Shown piece after piece: positions 30,871-41,900 of a stretch of 64,000 nt of DNA (position 1 is its first letter; every line of letters begins with the position of its first letter). Made by a program: the position numbers and the translations under genes. Source of the DNA: Tipula vernalis (Eukaryota; Arthropoda; Insecta; Diptera; Tipulidae); NCBI GenBank assembly GCA_958295665.1, contig OY282560.1, positions 309,671,236 through 309,735,235 on the forward strand. Direction: 5' to 3'. The notes beneath the pieces were generated by a model, which worked only from the letters and a program-made list of their open reading frames with translations, ran no database searches and was not told the origin of the DNA.

Positions 30871-33800
30871 TTACTCCAGGAGCTTCTCCACCTCTCTAAT
30901 AAAGGCGAGAATGCTATTTATAGAGGCCAATTTACATTTCTCCGGGGTCAGATACCTCTCTTCAAAATGAATCCACCTCCGTGTGCACAGAGCAACACAC
31001 TCACATAGTATGTGTTCTGCGGTTTCTGTCTCTTCCAAACAGAGTCGGCACTCCGTCTCTGTGGACAGGTTCATTTTGTTCAAATGATATCTCAGGTTAC
31101 AGTGACCTGAGAGAAAACTCACAAGTTTCCTAATATTTCCTTTGCTGAAATTGATCGCCAAATTTTTGTGGTGAAATGGTCTGATCAAAGATTTGGCTTG
31201 TCTAAGGCCGGGAATACAGTTCCAATAAGTCAAGCACTGTATTTTTTCCCATTTACTGATTGTGTAGGTTGCAGAAGCCCACGGGATACCACAAAAAGGC
31301 TCAGGGCCAATGAGTGTAGTCGACGAGCCTGCCCGTGCAAGTTCGTCGGCTATCTCATTTCCAGTGATGCCCATGTGACCAGGCACCCACCACAACCTTA
31401 CTTTGTTTTGACAAGAGAGAGATTGTAGCAGTTTATAACAACTTTGAACCGACTTGGAAACCAAGCAGTTAGAAGCCAATGCTTTCAGTGCTGCTTGGCT
31501 GTCAGACAAAATGTGGATGGATGCGCCTTTAAGACCTTTGGTCATAATAATAGAGGCGCAGATTTCGATGGCGTGAATTTCGGCTAGAAAAACACTGGGG
31601 TAAGTACCCAGTGATTTCGATATTTTGTGATTGGGTCCAAAGACACCAATGCCGACTCCACTATCCATTTTTGATCCATCAGTGTACCAGACTAGGCTGT
31701 TAGGTTCCATCTGCGGTAACCCAGTATCCCAGTCTGTTCTATCGGGGATTGTTACCACGAAATTCCTGCCAAAGCAGAGTTCTTTCGGCATAACGTCCGG
31801 GACACTAAAGAACATATTCAGGTCTGGAAGTTCATTCAAAATGTCCAGGTGACCCATATGGTCATCATGACTGTATTGATTCGCGAGCTTCAATCTAGCT
31901 GCACAGGTAGCAGCTGATTTTTTGACGTGGATATGAAGTGGAGTGAGCCCGATGAGAGCTTCCATTGCCGCCGTAGGGCAGGTGCGCATAGCACCTGTAA
32001 TTCCGAGACATGCTAGTCTCTGTAATGAGGTCAGCTTGTTCATAATAACTTTTTGCTGTACCTTAGGCCACCAAACTATTGCCCCATATGTTACAATTGG
32101 CCTCACTATCATGATGTACATCCAGTAAATCATTTTTGAGTTCAGGCCCCAGGTCCTGCCGAACATACGCCGGCAGGCCCACATGGCCCTGGCCGCGCGT
32201 TCGGTAGTTGAAGTAATATGAGAGTTCCAAGTTAGTTTCTTATCTAGGACAACACCCAGATATTTGACTTCATTGGAGTATCCGATATTTATATTATTAA
32301 GACTAATTGAACCAAGGTTCAAATTACGTCTTTTGGTGAAGGGCACCAGGACTGTTTTGCTAGGGTTAATCGAAAGGCCCTCCCCAGTGCACCAATTCGA
32401 AATAACAAGCAAAGCCTGTTGCATGCTGGCGGACATCGTACGTTCATGCCCTCCAGAGACTATGATAACCAAATCGTCCGCATAACCAATGGCATCGTAC
32501 CCAAGTAGATGTAAATTATCAAGCAACTCGTCGATCACGAGTGACCACAGCAAAGGGGACAGGACACCGCCCTGCGGACACCCTCTTGCTGCCGTAATCG
32601 TGACTGACTCATTACCTAATTTAGATGTAATCTTCCTACTAACCAACATGGAACTAATCCAGTGGTTAGTCGGATCGTCAATACCTCTACGCTTGATTGC
32701 CCTAGCAATTGAGTCGTATCCAGTATTGTCAAAAGCTCCCTCAATATCCAGAAATGCACACAGAGCAATTTCTTTCGAGCGATAGGCTGCTTCAATCTTG
32801 GTGACAAGTAGATGCAGCGCACCCTCTGTGGATTTGCCTTTCCTATAGGCGAATTGATTTGGATTTAGAGGTCTGGTTGCAGTTAACCAGTCTCTGATAT
32901 GAAGATCTATAAGTCGTTCCATGGTTTTAAGAATAAACGATGTAAGACTGATAGGTCGAAAGGACTTAGGAAGTTCACATGGCCGATTGCCAGGCTTTGG
33001 GATAAAAACCACGTTTACTTGACTCCAAGCCTGTGGTATGTGACCCCAATTGAAGCTAGTTCTAAACAAGGCCACCAGAGCAGGGGTAATCAAGTCCAGG
33101 CCCCTTTGAAGGAGGGCTGGGAAGATTCCATCCCCTCCTGGAGCCTTGAAAGGCTGAAAAGAGTTAATGGCCCATTTGACTTTATCCGGAGTAAAAAGCT
33201 TACCGGATAAACTATTAACCCAACCCATATTTACACCCATGTGTGTACCAGATATGGAGTTAGTGATTGTATTTGTGTCGCAAACAGTGCAGCCCGGAAA
33301 GTGCACTTGAAGCAGGGTTTCGAGCGACTCTTTGCGACCTGATGTATAACTACCATCGGATTTCAGAAGAAGCCCAATCCCGTTGGACTGATCTTTAGCT
33401 AGAACTTTATGGAGTCGAGCAGCTGTAGGTATATCCTCGATATTTCCACAGTTTTTCCTCCACGTGAGGCGTTTGGAACGCCTTAGTTCTGTGTTGTAAC
33501 TGGTTAGGGCTTGCCTATATTCATTCCACTCATTGGAATGCTTTGCCCTATTAAATAATTTCCTAACCTTCTTACGAAGTTTAGCCAGCTGTTCGTTCCA
33601 CCATGGAACTTTGCGATTAACCACAACGTTACGCACCACACAGCTGCTTTCGTAGGAAGATAGGAGCACGTCATTAAGCAGACCAGCTGCGGTTTCTAGG
33701 TCACTAATTGAATTCAAAGATGTTGGCAGCATGTCTGCTTTGATAAATAAAATATCCCTATATGTTTTCCAATTTGTAAAACAAGGGATACGACGCTCTG

Positions 33801-34497
33801 TTGCCTGTATGATCACTCCCGGTATATCGAACCTGATGTGCATGTGGTCCGACAGAGAAGCTTCGCTTGAAACATGCCAGTTTGCAACAGAGTTGGAAAT
33901 AAACTGACTTGACAAAGTGAGGTCCAACACCTCTCGCCGAGTCGAGTTTATGAAAGTGGGGTTCGAACCTTTATTTAAAATGTCTATGTGACTACTCATA
34001 AGATAATTTAAAAGGGACTCACCTCTGCCATTTGTATCACTGCTGCCCCAAATGATATGGTGTGCATTAGCATCGCAGCCTATGATGAAATGCTTGTTTT
34101 TTAGGTTGCAGTAATCCACCAGATCCTGTACAACTACAGGTGGAGCACTAACCGACTCACCAGGGAAGTACGCAGAGGCACATATTGTCTCCTGCATTCC
34201 CCTGCTAGTCGGAACCTCCAGGATTACTGCAACCAAATCCTTAGTGGTGAACTCTGGAATTGGAAGAACGTTAATATTAGATGAAACAAATATTGCTGCT
34301 CGGGGAACTTCCTCCCTTCGATCGTAAATCAACTTACATGACTTGAGGTGGAGGCCTCTGATTTTTCCTCCATTAACCCAAGGTTCCTGGATAAGGCCAA
34401 GGGTTAAGTGTTGTTTCGCGAACCTGTTGCAAAAGGTATCCGAAGCTCCTTTTGCGTGATGCAGATTCGCTTGTAGTACCCTAATAGTACCAGCCAT
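30871..34497 (-). CDS. LINE ORF2: AP endonuclease-RT-RNase H
   Basis: 1208 codons from ATG at 34497, uninterrupted. The AP-like endonuclease covers residues 1 to about 225: LQANLHHAKGAS, the Glu in GLIQEPW, GCDANAHHIIWGS, and the terminal LSDHMHIRF (near 214). This domain nicks the target. Reverse transcriptase: SFRPISL (near 511), FLDIEGAFDN, then the catalytic GYADDLVI (near 670) and NPSKTVLVPF. RNase H: WYTDGSK (near 935), FLAEIHAIE, LSDSQAALK and NEIADELA keep all four acidic residues, with WWVPGHMG nearby. The C-terminal CCHC-like cluster is CRLCLEETETAEHILCEC (near 1148). ORF2 starts 25 bp after ORF1 stops, so it may be translated by reinitiation. Nothing is missing that I can see. Confidence 0.95.
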   Translation of the reverse strand: MAGTIRVLQANLHHAKGASDTFCNRFAKQHLTLGLIQEPWVNGGKIRGLHLKSCKLIYDRREEVPRAAIFVSSNINVLPIPEFTTKDLVAVILEVPTSRGMQETICASAYFPGESVSAPPVVVQDLVDYCNLKNKHFIIGCDANAHHIIWGSSDTNGRGESLLNYLMSSHIDILNKGSNPTFINSTRREVLDLTLSSQFISNSVANWHVSSEASLSDHMHIRFDIPGVIIQATERRIPCFTNWKTYRDILFIKADMLPTSLNSISDLETAAGLLNDVLLSSYESSCVVRNVVVNRKVPWWNEQLAKLRKKVRKLFNRAKHSNEWNEYRQALTSYNTELRRSKRLTWRKNCGNIEDIPTAARLHKVLAKDQSNGIGLLLKSDGSYTSGRKESLETLLQVHFPGCTVCDTNTITNSISGTHMGVNMGWVNSLSGKLFTPDKVKWAINSFQPFKAPGGDGIFPALLQRGLDLITPALVALFRTSFNWGHIPQAWSQVNVVFIPKPGNRPCELPKSFRPISLTSFILKTMERLIDLHIRDWLTATRPLNPNQFAYRKGKSTEGALHLLVTKIEAAYRSKEIALCAFLDIEGAFDNTGYDSIARAIKRRGIDDPTNHWISSMLVSRKITSKLGNESVTITAARGCPQGGVLSPLLWSLVIDELLDNLHLLGYDAIGYADDLVIIVSGGHERTMSASMQQALLVISNWCTGEGLSINPSKTVLVPFTKRRNLNLGSISLNNINIGYSNEVKYLGVVLDKKLTWNSHITSTTERAARAMWACRRMFGRTWGLNSKMIYWMYIMIVRPIVTYGAIVWWPKVQQKVIMNKLTSLQRLACLGITGAMRTCPTAAMEALIGLTPLHIHVKKSAATCAARLKLANQYSHDDHMGHLDILNELPDLNMFFSVPDVMPKELCFGRNFVVTIPDRTDWDTGLPQMEPNSLVWYTDGSKMDSGVGIGVFGPNHKISKSLGTYPSVFLAEIHAIEICASIIMTKGLKGASIHILSDSQAALKALASNCLVSKSVQSCYKLLQSLSCQNKVRLWWVPGHMGITGNEIADELARAGSSTTLIGPEPFCGIPWASATYTISKWEKIQCLTYWNCIPGLRQAKSLIRPFHHKNLAINFSKGNIRKLVSFLSGHCNLRYHLNKMNLSTETECRLCLEETETAEHILCECVALCTRRWIHFEERYLTPEKCKLASINSILAFIREVEKLLE

Positions 34498-34522
34498 ACT
34501 GGATGATTAGGGTAAAGGAGCT

Positions 34523-35899
34523 CTACGCTCCTGGCTGCTTGCCAGCCGTCTGCTTTGCGGGATTTGGCCTGTTTCTGCCACTTTTCCCAGTAACACCCCG
34601 AGCGCCCATATGCTTAATTTTCGGGGTGAGTGCTGATTTACTCGATCCCACAGTAGGAGTTGCGGAGAGATCCGTTGATCGTGCTCCCGACGAAGAGGCA
34701 GCAGGAACAGAATGCTCAATAGCGCTGCTGTTCCTGGATGCCTCCTCGTCTGTGATTGTGCCTACTACTGGGGCTGGTAAAGTACCCTCCTTACTGGAGC
34801 TGACTCCAGTGGTTGGGTTGGTAGAGGGGGAATCCTTCTTGAGAAGGAGTTTTATCCTACCAAATCGGTATGCGATGTTCCCGTTCGATTCGCGTAGTTT
34901 CTTCATGGAAGACTCGCCTATGGCCATAACCAAATGGATGAGTACGCCAGTTGTCGTCCGTTGCAGTATCTTCCATGAGTTGGCCGCGAGACCATCGTTC
35001 TGCGCGGCCATGGTAGCAAGAATCTTCTCGCTAGTTAAGCTAAGGCTCTGTGGAAAGAACCCCCTAACGATGTTTGGCCGAGGAAAATCATCCTCTTCCA
35101 CCAAAGTTATGTTCAGACCAATTTTTTCCCTTAGGCTTACAAAACTGTTCCTCATCCATTCCGCTGTGGAATGATCGGAACATATAAAAAATAGCCAACC
35201 TGTTCTCCGGAAACAGCCAAGGAATTGCGGCTTGTGGTTTGAGCCTTGCATCCCAATAATGAGGTCAATGACACACTCCTGTATGTTTGCCATTTGCTCC
35301 ATACTAAGAGGATTGCCACTGAGATCACCTGGTACGATGCCCAGCTTAACACTGCCTGCTACCTGGCTGAAAGAGGGCTTTACCGGAGAAGGCCCTTCTT
35401 TTGCTTTTTTGGCAGGTGGTTTATTTGGTTCCGGAGCAACCTCAAAAGACCTCTCACGCTTACCACCAGACCTCTTGTCTAGGGTAGGAGCAACAGGCCC
35501 CGAGGATGCTTTCAGAGGGGTCGCGGACTTAGCAGCAGCTAGAGCCTCTTCTCTAGTTTTGCCTTCCTTGAGCCCCTTTTTAAAACGCCTTCTTTCGAAG
35601 GAGTTGAGCTTAACCCATTCCCCGGCGTTGAGGGACATGTTCCCAATATCAACACCAATGGTTGAGGTGCCCGATAACTGTGAGATTACACTTATGTTGT
35701 CGTCACAGAAGGTGTCCGTAGTAGAAGAGGTGGACTGTTCCACCTTTTCCTTGGTCCGGACGTTAAGATAATCAAGAGTGGTGGCCCTTGTGGCATCTAC
35801 CATTCCATCATAGCTTAGGAGACCCAACTCAATAGCTGGTGAAGTTGATGCTTTTAAAGAGGCATCACCCTCTATGTTTTTTTTAAATTCGGTTTCCAT
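34523..35899 (-). CDS. LINE ORF1: RNA-binding-type protein, probable DUF4780
   Basis: 458 codons from the first ATG at 35899 (the frame stays open upstream to a GTG at 35938). The N-terminal third is low-complexity and acidic/Ser-Thr-rich. A basic stretch follows (SFERRRFKKGLKEGKTREEA, near residue 95), then a Pro/Lys-rich linker with a possible nuclear signal (PPAKKAK). The folded region, LGIVPGDLSGNPLSMEQM through GWLFFICSDHSTAEWMR and beyond, resembles the DUF4780 domain found in ORF1 of some insect LINEs; this is from memory. No CCHC zinc knuckles are present, unlike the ORF1 of Jockey and I elements. The likely role is to bind element RNA in the ribonucleoprotein particle. The plus-strand frames over it are antisense shadows. 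Confidence 0.85.
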   Translation of the reverse strand: METEFKKNIEGDASLKASTSPAIELGLLSYDGMVDATRATTLDYLNVRTKEKVEQSTSSTTDTFCDDNISVISQLSGTSTIGVDIGNMSLNAGEWVKLNSFERRRFKKGLKEGKTREEALAAAKSATPLKASSGPVAPTLDKRSGGKRERSFEVAPEPNKPPAKKAKEGPSPVKPSFSQVAGSVKLGIVPGDLSGNPLSMEQMANIQECVIDLIIGMQGSNHKPQFLGCFRRTGWLFFICSDHSTAEWMRNSFVSLREKIGLNITLVEEDDFPRPNIVRGFFPQSLSLTSEKILATMAAQNDGLAANSWKILQRTTTGVLIHLVMAIGESSMKKLRESNGNIAYRFGRIKLLLKKDSPSTNPTTGVSSSKEGTLPAPVVGTITDEEASRNSSAIEHSVPAASSSGARSTDLSATPTVGSSKSALTPKIKHMGARGVTGKSGRNRPNPAKQTAGKQPGA

Positions 35900-36236
35900 T
35901 TGAATCCCACGAGTATCCGAGAAATGAAGGTCACCCACAGCAGAGATCGGTATACTGTGGGAAGGCTACTTTAAACCGGGGGTCGCCTGGTACCCGGAGT
36001 TCACATACTAAAGACTAAGCTCCCCCTTAGCCACGCAGCTCTCAGCGTATGTTGTCCCACCAAAGCTTGGGGCAATGGATTTACCGCCATTGCACGGTTG
36101 TGTAAGTTACTTGGCTACATTCTAGGATGCATTGCCCGGTTGTCGCCACGAGGAGGCGTAACTACACTAGGAAGAAGTCTTATGAGAATCGCATATCCTA
36201 GAAAGCTTTGACTCCTAAAACTACTCCCCCAACAAC
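35900..36236 (-). promoter_or_regulatory. LINE 5' UTR, possible internal promoter
   Basis: About 340 bp upstream of ORF1, less AT-rich than the surrounding DNA. Full-length LINEs carry an internal promoter here; no initiator motif could be assigned with confidence. Confidence 0.55.
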
Positions 36237-36250
36237 CAATTTAGGGGTTA
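36237..36250. repeat. LINE target-site duplication (right)
   Basis: CCAATTTAGGGGTT, equal to 30772-30785. Confidence 0.88.
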
Positions 36251-37460
36251 CTGCTGTATGTAATAATGTTATAAACGACTCTACAATAGTCTTGCTGCTC
36301 GAAAGCAAGACCTGACCCGCCCTTGTCGGATATAAAAATTACGGGTGGATTATATTGAAAATCTATTGACTAATTCTGCATAAAAATACCATCATTCCGA
36401 CATTTCAAAATCATATAAGCAGTTACTGAATTTAAGAATATACCTTAAGACAGTGCAATAATAAAACAAATGAAAATCAAAAAATAAGTTTTCTTAGTTT
36501 TTGGCCCTTCTCTAATCACTCACACTATGGTATATTAGCCTCCTATATTCCCAATAAGTTTGCTGAACCTCGTTACCAGCTCGTTACAAGTACCACGCCT
36601 CGAAGTTTTTTAGAATCTCTCGGGTGGATTAGCTAGCGAACCGGGCTTATGGAAAAATAAAAATCCTTCAATAAACACAAAGTAAAGTGGCCCTTAAAAG
36701 GAACACCGCATTACATTTTTTATTAAGTACAATATTAAAACAAAAGGATGCTCCACAATTTCTTGTGATCCTTCCACACCGAGGAGTAATGCTAAGCGGC
36801 TTTGAGAAGTTTTTTTTTATTTGAGCATGCGTGCATTATATTCCTTTCTTATGAGGGCTGAGCAGTAATGAAAAATGTTATTTCTGAAACATTTTCAATT
36901 TCTTGGTTTGGTTTTTGTTTTTGAAGTGAACAATTTCTAAAGCGGGGTTAATTTGGATTTGAAATAAAACGAAAGAAAGTCTCTATCTTTACAATAAGCG
37001 TATAAAAAAGCGTACCAAAGGCTGAATTCGTTACAATAAGCGTTCGCATATCCAAAACTATTGTTCTGTTTAGCCGATGCTTTAATTTTAGATTCTCCAA
37101 GTTTGGTACACTCGATCAAGATAAAATCAAAACTGAAGGTATGCATTCTCATTAAGATCTTCCTTTCGATTCTGTTTATGGGAGTCACAAAACCTTTTAT
37201 CCAGTCGTACCAGAACCGCATACTAGACAACTCTTCCGAGGGTCCCATTCTTTTACAAAGAAATAACACTAACAATCTTTGAAATGCCCTTCTGCGGTAG
37301 ATGAATTTCGGTGACAATTTGCATACAGTAGGGCAAAAATCAAGAGGCCAATCATTTATAATATATCTATTCAAAAGAGTAGAAATATCAATCACCCCCG
37401 TACTTTACCCCAAGAATTATACCAAGTGTAATAATCCTGAACAAAAATGAGAAATTTCCC
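36251..37460. other. Spacer with one unrecognised open frame
   Basis: The only sizeable frame is minus 36937-37395 (152 codons). It contains MGPSEELSSMRFWYDWIKGF but no motif I can name, and it may be chance or a decayed element. Confidence 0.35.
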
Positions 37461-37658
37461 TGAGTTCATTATGTTGGTAGTTTGGTTTCGTACTGAAGGG
37501 TTTTCCTTGAATTTTTTGATTTAGTGAATTTGATTCGCTAGATCAATACGTTCAATACTCTCTGTGTTAAGTATGAATTGTATTTTTGTAGTTTGGTCGT
37601 AGCTAGCTGATGTCTATACTTTTCAGTACGAAACCAAGCTACCAACATAATGAACTCA
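37461..37658. mobile_element. Small inverted-repeat element (198 bp), MITE-like
   Basis: 37-bp arms at 37461-37497 (TGAGTTCATTATGTTGGTAG...) and 37622-37658 are reverse complements with a single mismatch, separated by 124 bp. No clear target duplication was seen. It could be a foldback/MITE remnant or a structured transcript. Confidence 0.75.
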
Positions 37659-37826
37659 TAACTCTTGTGGTAGCGAACAAATCCTGAGGGTACGTCTTGC
37701 TTGTTCGGATGCTGGATGTGATCCAGGACATAAGTAAGAATTTTGAAGCTTAAATTTGGTCAACTTTTCTTAAACAACATTCTTAAGTCTTATTTTTTTT
37801 TTTTTTTTTTGTAATTTAAAACTTAA

Positions 37827-38244
37827 GCCTTGTTCTCATTAGTCCAGTTGCTTCAAGCTTACGTTCATATATATTCAAGATAATTTAATCAATTAGTTAT
37901 TTAAAATGTCGTCGAATGAGTTGGAAAAGTTACATATAAATCGAAAAATTAAATTTCTGTTAAAAGTTAAAAAAGTTATGACTTCTGCACTACTCCACTT
38001 CATTTTTGTAGATGTCAAAAATTTTAATTTCATTATGTTGTTAAAGAAATTACCATAGTACTAAATTATATAATGTGGCTCATCTCAGAGGACTTAACTT
38101 GAATAGAAATGTTGAAAGAACATACATTACATGAAACTTGAAGTCGAGTGAAATTAACTTGAATTAAGCAAACTATTACGTTCCTATTGCTCTAGTAGGT
38201 TCAAGTTAATTGATTTCAAGTAACTTGACTAATGAGAACGAGGC
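37827..38244. mobile_element. MITE-like element (418 bp) with about 31-bp terminal inverted repeats
   Basis: The left end GCCTTGTTCTCATTAGTCCA (37827) and the reversed right end GCCTCGTTCTCATTAGTCAA (ending 38244) match over about 31 bp with a few differences. CAAGTTAATT-like phrases are repeated inside the right half. Flanks ACTTAA and TTCACC give no convincing duplication, so superfamily is undetermined. Confidence 0.7.
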
Positions 38245-40865
38245 TTCACCAAAATTTCTTAAGCCTCGATTTAAAGCCACGATTTATTAAAATTTCAAAA
38301 ATTTAGACAAAATTAACTTTAACAGAATGTCAGGATTATGAAGCGTCCATTTTCTGAATTACAATCGAAACCATCTCTATGTAAAAATTATTTGGTACAA
38401 TTCCTCCACCTAACCTACTCTTTAGGCTGGTTGGGAATGGATTTTGAGATCCTACAGTCACATAAGCACTTTACACATCGATCATACCTACAGGCTGATT
38501 TGGTGTAACTACTGATAAATTTTTAGTTAAAAAGTAAATCTCTGATGAAAGCTTTTCGGTCCTCGAACACCGTTGACGAGTCCCTGAATGGCTTAATACC
38601 TCCAATTTCTTTAGTCTTATTCTTATCGAGACTTTTTTCTAAACTCTACCAAAGGATCTTTATTGAGTTGAGAAACTAATTTATTGCACCAATTCACTGA
38701 ACCATGATAATTTGGGCAGTATTTCGAAAATTATAATCAACCCCACTATCTTGTGGGGTGTAACCAATTGTCATTCATATTTTTAGTTTATACGATAACA
38801 TTGATACAATTTGTTTTTACTGTTTTAGTGCTCCTATATGAATAGATTTTTATCAGTTTGATGTGTTTACAATTCAACGAATTTCTACTCAAGTGCACTT
38901 AGTTAATTACTAACCACACTAATAAAAGTGTTGGCGCCAAAATTTCCGGTTACGTAAACAATACTAAAAAAAAAAAAATCGCAAAAGCGGATAACTAGAA
39001 CACAGAACCACACTTACGCATACACTTGATTTGTTATGAAATCGCTTTAAATCAAAGTTTCTAATCGAATCCCAATATACGTTTATGATTGCATTGGTAA
39101 GCAATTTAGACAAGAAAACATAAATATTTCACAGATGTTTGTTGGTTTTAGGAAAATATTTAAAATTTTAGTAGCCATTAGGCAATGTGCCAAATTCAAT
39201 TTTCGGCATTTGTGTAACTTATATACACTTGGATCAATTATAATTTATGAACTCTTAAGGTTTTTTTTTTTTTGTTTAGTGGAGTGAAGTCTCAACTGTA
39301 CAAAGAAATATTCTTTGTGATATGATGAATTATTTCTAAACATAATTGGCGCTCAAACGATACTCGTATATAGATTATTATTACCCAATCGATCGGAATT
39401 ATGTATATGCTGAGTGAATATTAAATAACATTCTTGGAAATTCTGTGGCAATCATCAATATTGTATTATAAATAAATCACGTAACTTTGTTATGTACTCG
39501 TATTCTAATTCGCAACAGAGGTCTGACATTGATGTATCGTTGGTATTTTATCAAATAAATTTCGTTTTATTAAATTATTCGAAATGGGTAAAGAGTAAAG
39601 TGCGAATTGATCGCTAAATCGTTAGTAAGAAATTTTTGAGTAAAGGTGGCAGTTTATACTCTGTTGTTTAACTCTTTAACATCCGTAATTATGATAAAGT
39701 GCATTTGCATAAGCAAATTAAATCACATTATAATAATAAATCAATTGACAATAAATATTAAATTGAACAAATTATTGTCAATCTACAATCTATATTTATA
39801 CTAGACAATGGTAATGGTAATGATTGTATGTATGTACATTATATCAGGAGGTAAATAGCAAACACAAATATCGTAAATTAAATGGAAAATGTTTGTACAA
39901 ATATGAAAATGGATATAGTAAATTTGCATCCAATATCAACGATATCAGACTATCTATCACCATAAGCTCATTATGTATTCAACAGCAGTAAAAAATTTAA
40001 TTTGTATATATCACATTCAATATGTACAGCCGAATATAATAACATAAGGCTGTTAACGCTAATAAAACACAAAGTCGTGAAGTTATTTTTAATTAATTTG
40101 CATAAAATGCAAAATATAACTCGCAATTTTTGCTATTTTTGTTTAAGTGTATATATACGCGTTTACAACCTGGAAAATGTGCATTCGTTATAGCGCAGTG
40201 ATAAGAACACTAACAGCCGCATACAAGGTTATCAGGTTTTAAGAGAATGACGTGATTTTTCTATTGTAAGAATATTGGTTTAATTGGCCGACAGCCATTT
40301 CGCCGATATAAGTTTTGTCACAAAAAAAATATGCAATATTACCGGCTAGAGCACGAGTCAACCTACATATTTTCTTTTCTGTGTGTGTCCCAAATTAACT
40401 GCTGTAGGTCTCTGAATGCAATATGAATTACTTTTTTTTAAAGTGCTTACTTGTCCTGATTTTATAAAATTGAACATGGTAAACGAATTTCGAGGATTTT
40501 TCGTTGTTTGGCTACGTTTTCTTAATTCGCTGTATCAATTGGTTCATAATGTTGTTATGTTGATAATATGTAGCAATATCGTATAGTCTTGAATAATTCT
40601 AACGTTGCCTAATTATATTGCTATGACACCGTTGTTTGTGGATGAGTTAGTTACTTCCATCAGTTGACAATCAGTTAGGTATGGCAGTAAATGTAAGGGC
40701 GAAATTGTTTAACATCGCAAACTATTGGTAGAGGTCTGTTGCGCTATAATTTATTTCAGAATTATTCAAAGTTCTCGAAAAATAGCATATGGAAAATATT
40801 TCAGCTTAAGAAAGTACGACACCCAAAGCAAAGTTGCTAGGTAGTTGCATGTATTAAATCAACTG
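38245..40865. other. AT-rich spacer without recognised genes
   Basis: No coding motif on either strand. Short A/T runs and frequent AATAAAT phrases. Confidence 0.45.
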
Positions 40866-41900
40866 ATGTATTCTTTATTTATCACTATCTTTGTGTCTTT
40901 TCTGAGGGAAGCTGTTAATGACTTGGTTATATCCGCGAAATTTTTTATGAATTTCCTATAATAGCCGAGAATGACTCTTCGGTCTTAGGCAATGGAAAAT
41001 TCTTTACAGATTTTATTTTTTCTGGGTTTGGTTTAATACCATCTCAGATATGATACGGACCAAAAATGAGGTTTTTGGCCCTTATAATATCTGAAGATAG
41101 TAACTAGAGTCAGTGTCTATTATGAATTTTAGCTTTAATTTAGGATTTGCTATTATCTCGATATATGGTGGCATTCGTTTGTTTGTGAAATGGGAATTTA
41201 TATAACCGATTGGTTTTCTGAGGCTGACTGCTGAAAAATCTGTTCCTCAGAGTCCACGGCGCTAACTTCTAGAATATTTTCTTCATTAGGTGGTTGGTTT
41301 CTATCTAAGTCTGGAAGGTTATTTAATATTCGTATTGTTCTGCGTTAAACAATTCTCTCGATTGGAATGATGGAGGTCTTGTTTGTTGGAAACTGAATCT
41401 TTGAGGAGTATATAGGATTGAAATCTAGATTGTGTGTCGATTGGTTCAATTCTGTTGTTTCTATTGGGAATTGGAGGAGGTTATTGTTTGGGGAGTGAAG
41501 GTAAAGGTTTTGTATTTATTCGTAAAAAGTTCTGGCGAAAAGGTAACGAATAATTCCCTAAAAGGGAAGCGGCTTATGATTGTAATAAGTATTTTGATTA
41601 AAGGGCTTAGGGTATAGTAATAGTCTTTGAAATTGCTTTACTTGGACGAGATCTGTACTACTAGGCAAATATCTGTGATTCCTAATGTAATACATATTTT
41701 CGTAGGCATAAATAAAAGACACCCGAGACAGTTGTTGGATCTTTGGATCGTATACTTTGATCTTAGTGGTCTTTTAATCAGGCAAAAAATGCGGGTAAAG
41801 ACATTTCTCGGTACAAAGTTTTTGTCGTTGTTTTGGTCATTTCTGCCGAATTGAATGATTTTGGCGTAAAAAATTTCAATGTCCACCCCTGATATAACGC
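40866..41900 (-). pseudogene. Ty3/Gypsy remnant: gag end, protease, RT thumb with internal deletion
   Basis: Minus strand, high to low: a gag C-terminal, Asn/Pro-rich tail (FQRLLLYPKPFNQNTYYNHK near 41580-41640, then NLPDLDRNQPPNEENILEVS near 41260-41330). The protease follows, LPYIEIIANPKLKLKFIIDT (near 41110-41170), where the catalytic DTG has become DTD. Most of RT is deleted. The sequence then jumps to the connection after the palm, GIKPNPEKIKSVKNFPLPKT (near 40990-41050), and YYRKFIKNFADITKSLTASL (near 40905-40965). Fusion of protease to RT thumb near 41060 marks the deletion. Style of motifs recalls the 17.6/297 group. No LTR was identified. Confidence 0.72.

Larger units (their letters stand above)
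30786..36236 (-). mobile_element. Complete non-LTR retrotransposon (LINE), 5.45 kb
   Basis: Bounded by a 12-14-bp direct repeat and ending, on the minus strand, in a 25-A tail. The order is 5' UTR (about 340 bp before the first ATG), ORF1, a gap of about 25 bp, ORF2, a short 3' UTR of about 60 bp, then the A-tail. Both frames are open, so the copy looks full length and possibly competent. The combination of AP endonuclease, RT, RNase H and C-terminal CCHC fits the I/LOA group (R1 superclade). Jockey elements usually lack RNase H. Confidence 0.93.

Noticed and set aside
34503..35174. 223-codon plus-strand open frame
   Set aside because: Lies antisense to LINE ORF1 and has no motif of its own; a codon-structure shadow.
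35232..35771. 179-codon plus-strand open frame
   Set aside because: Also antisense to LINE ORF1.
36937..37395. 152-codon minus-strand frame as a host gene
   Set aside because: No recognisable domain and no supporting context; kept only as an unrecognised frame in the spacer.
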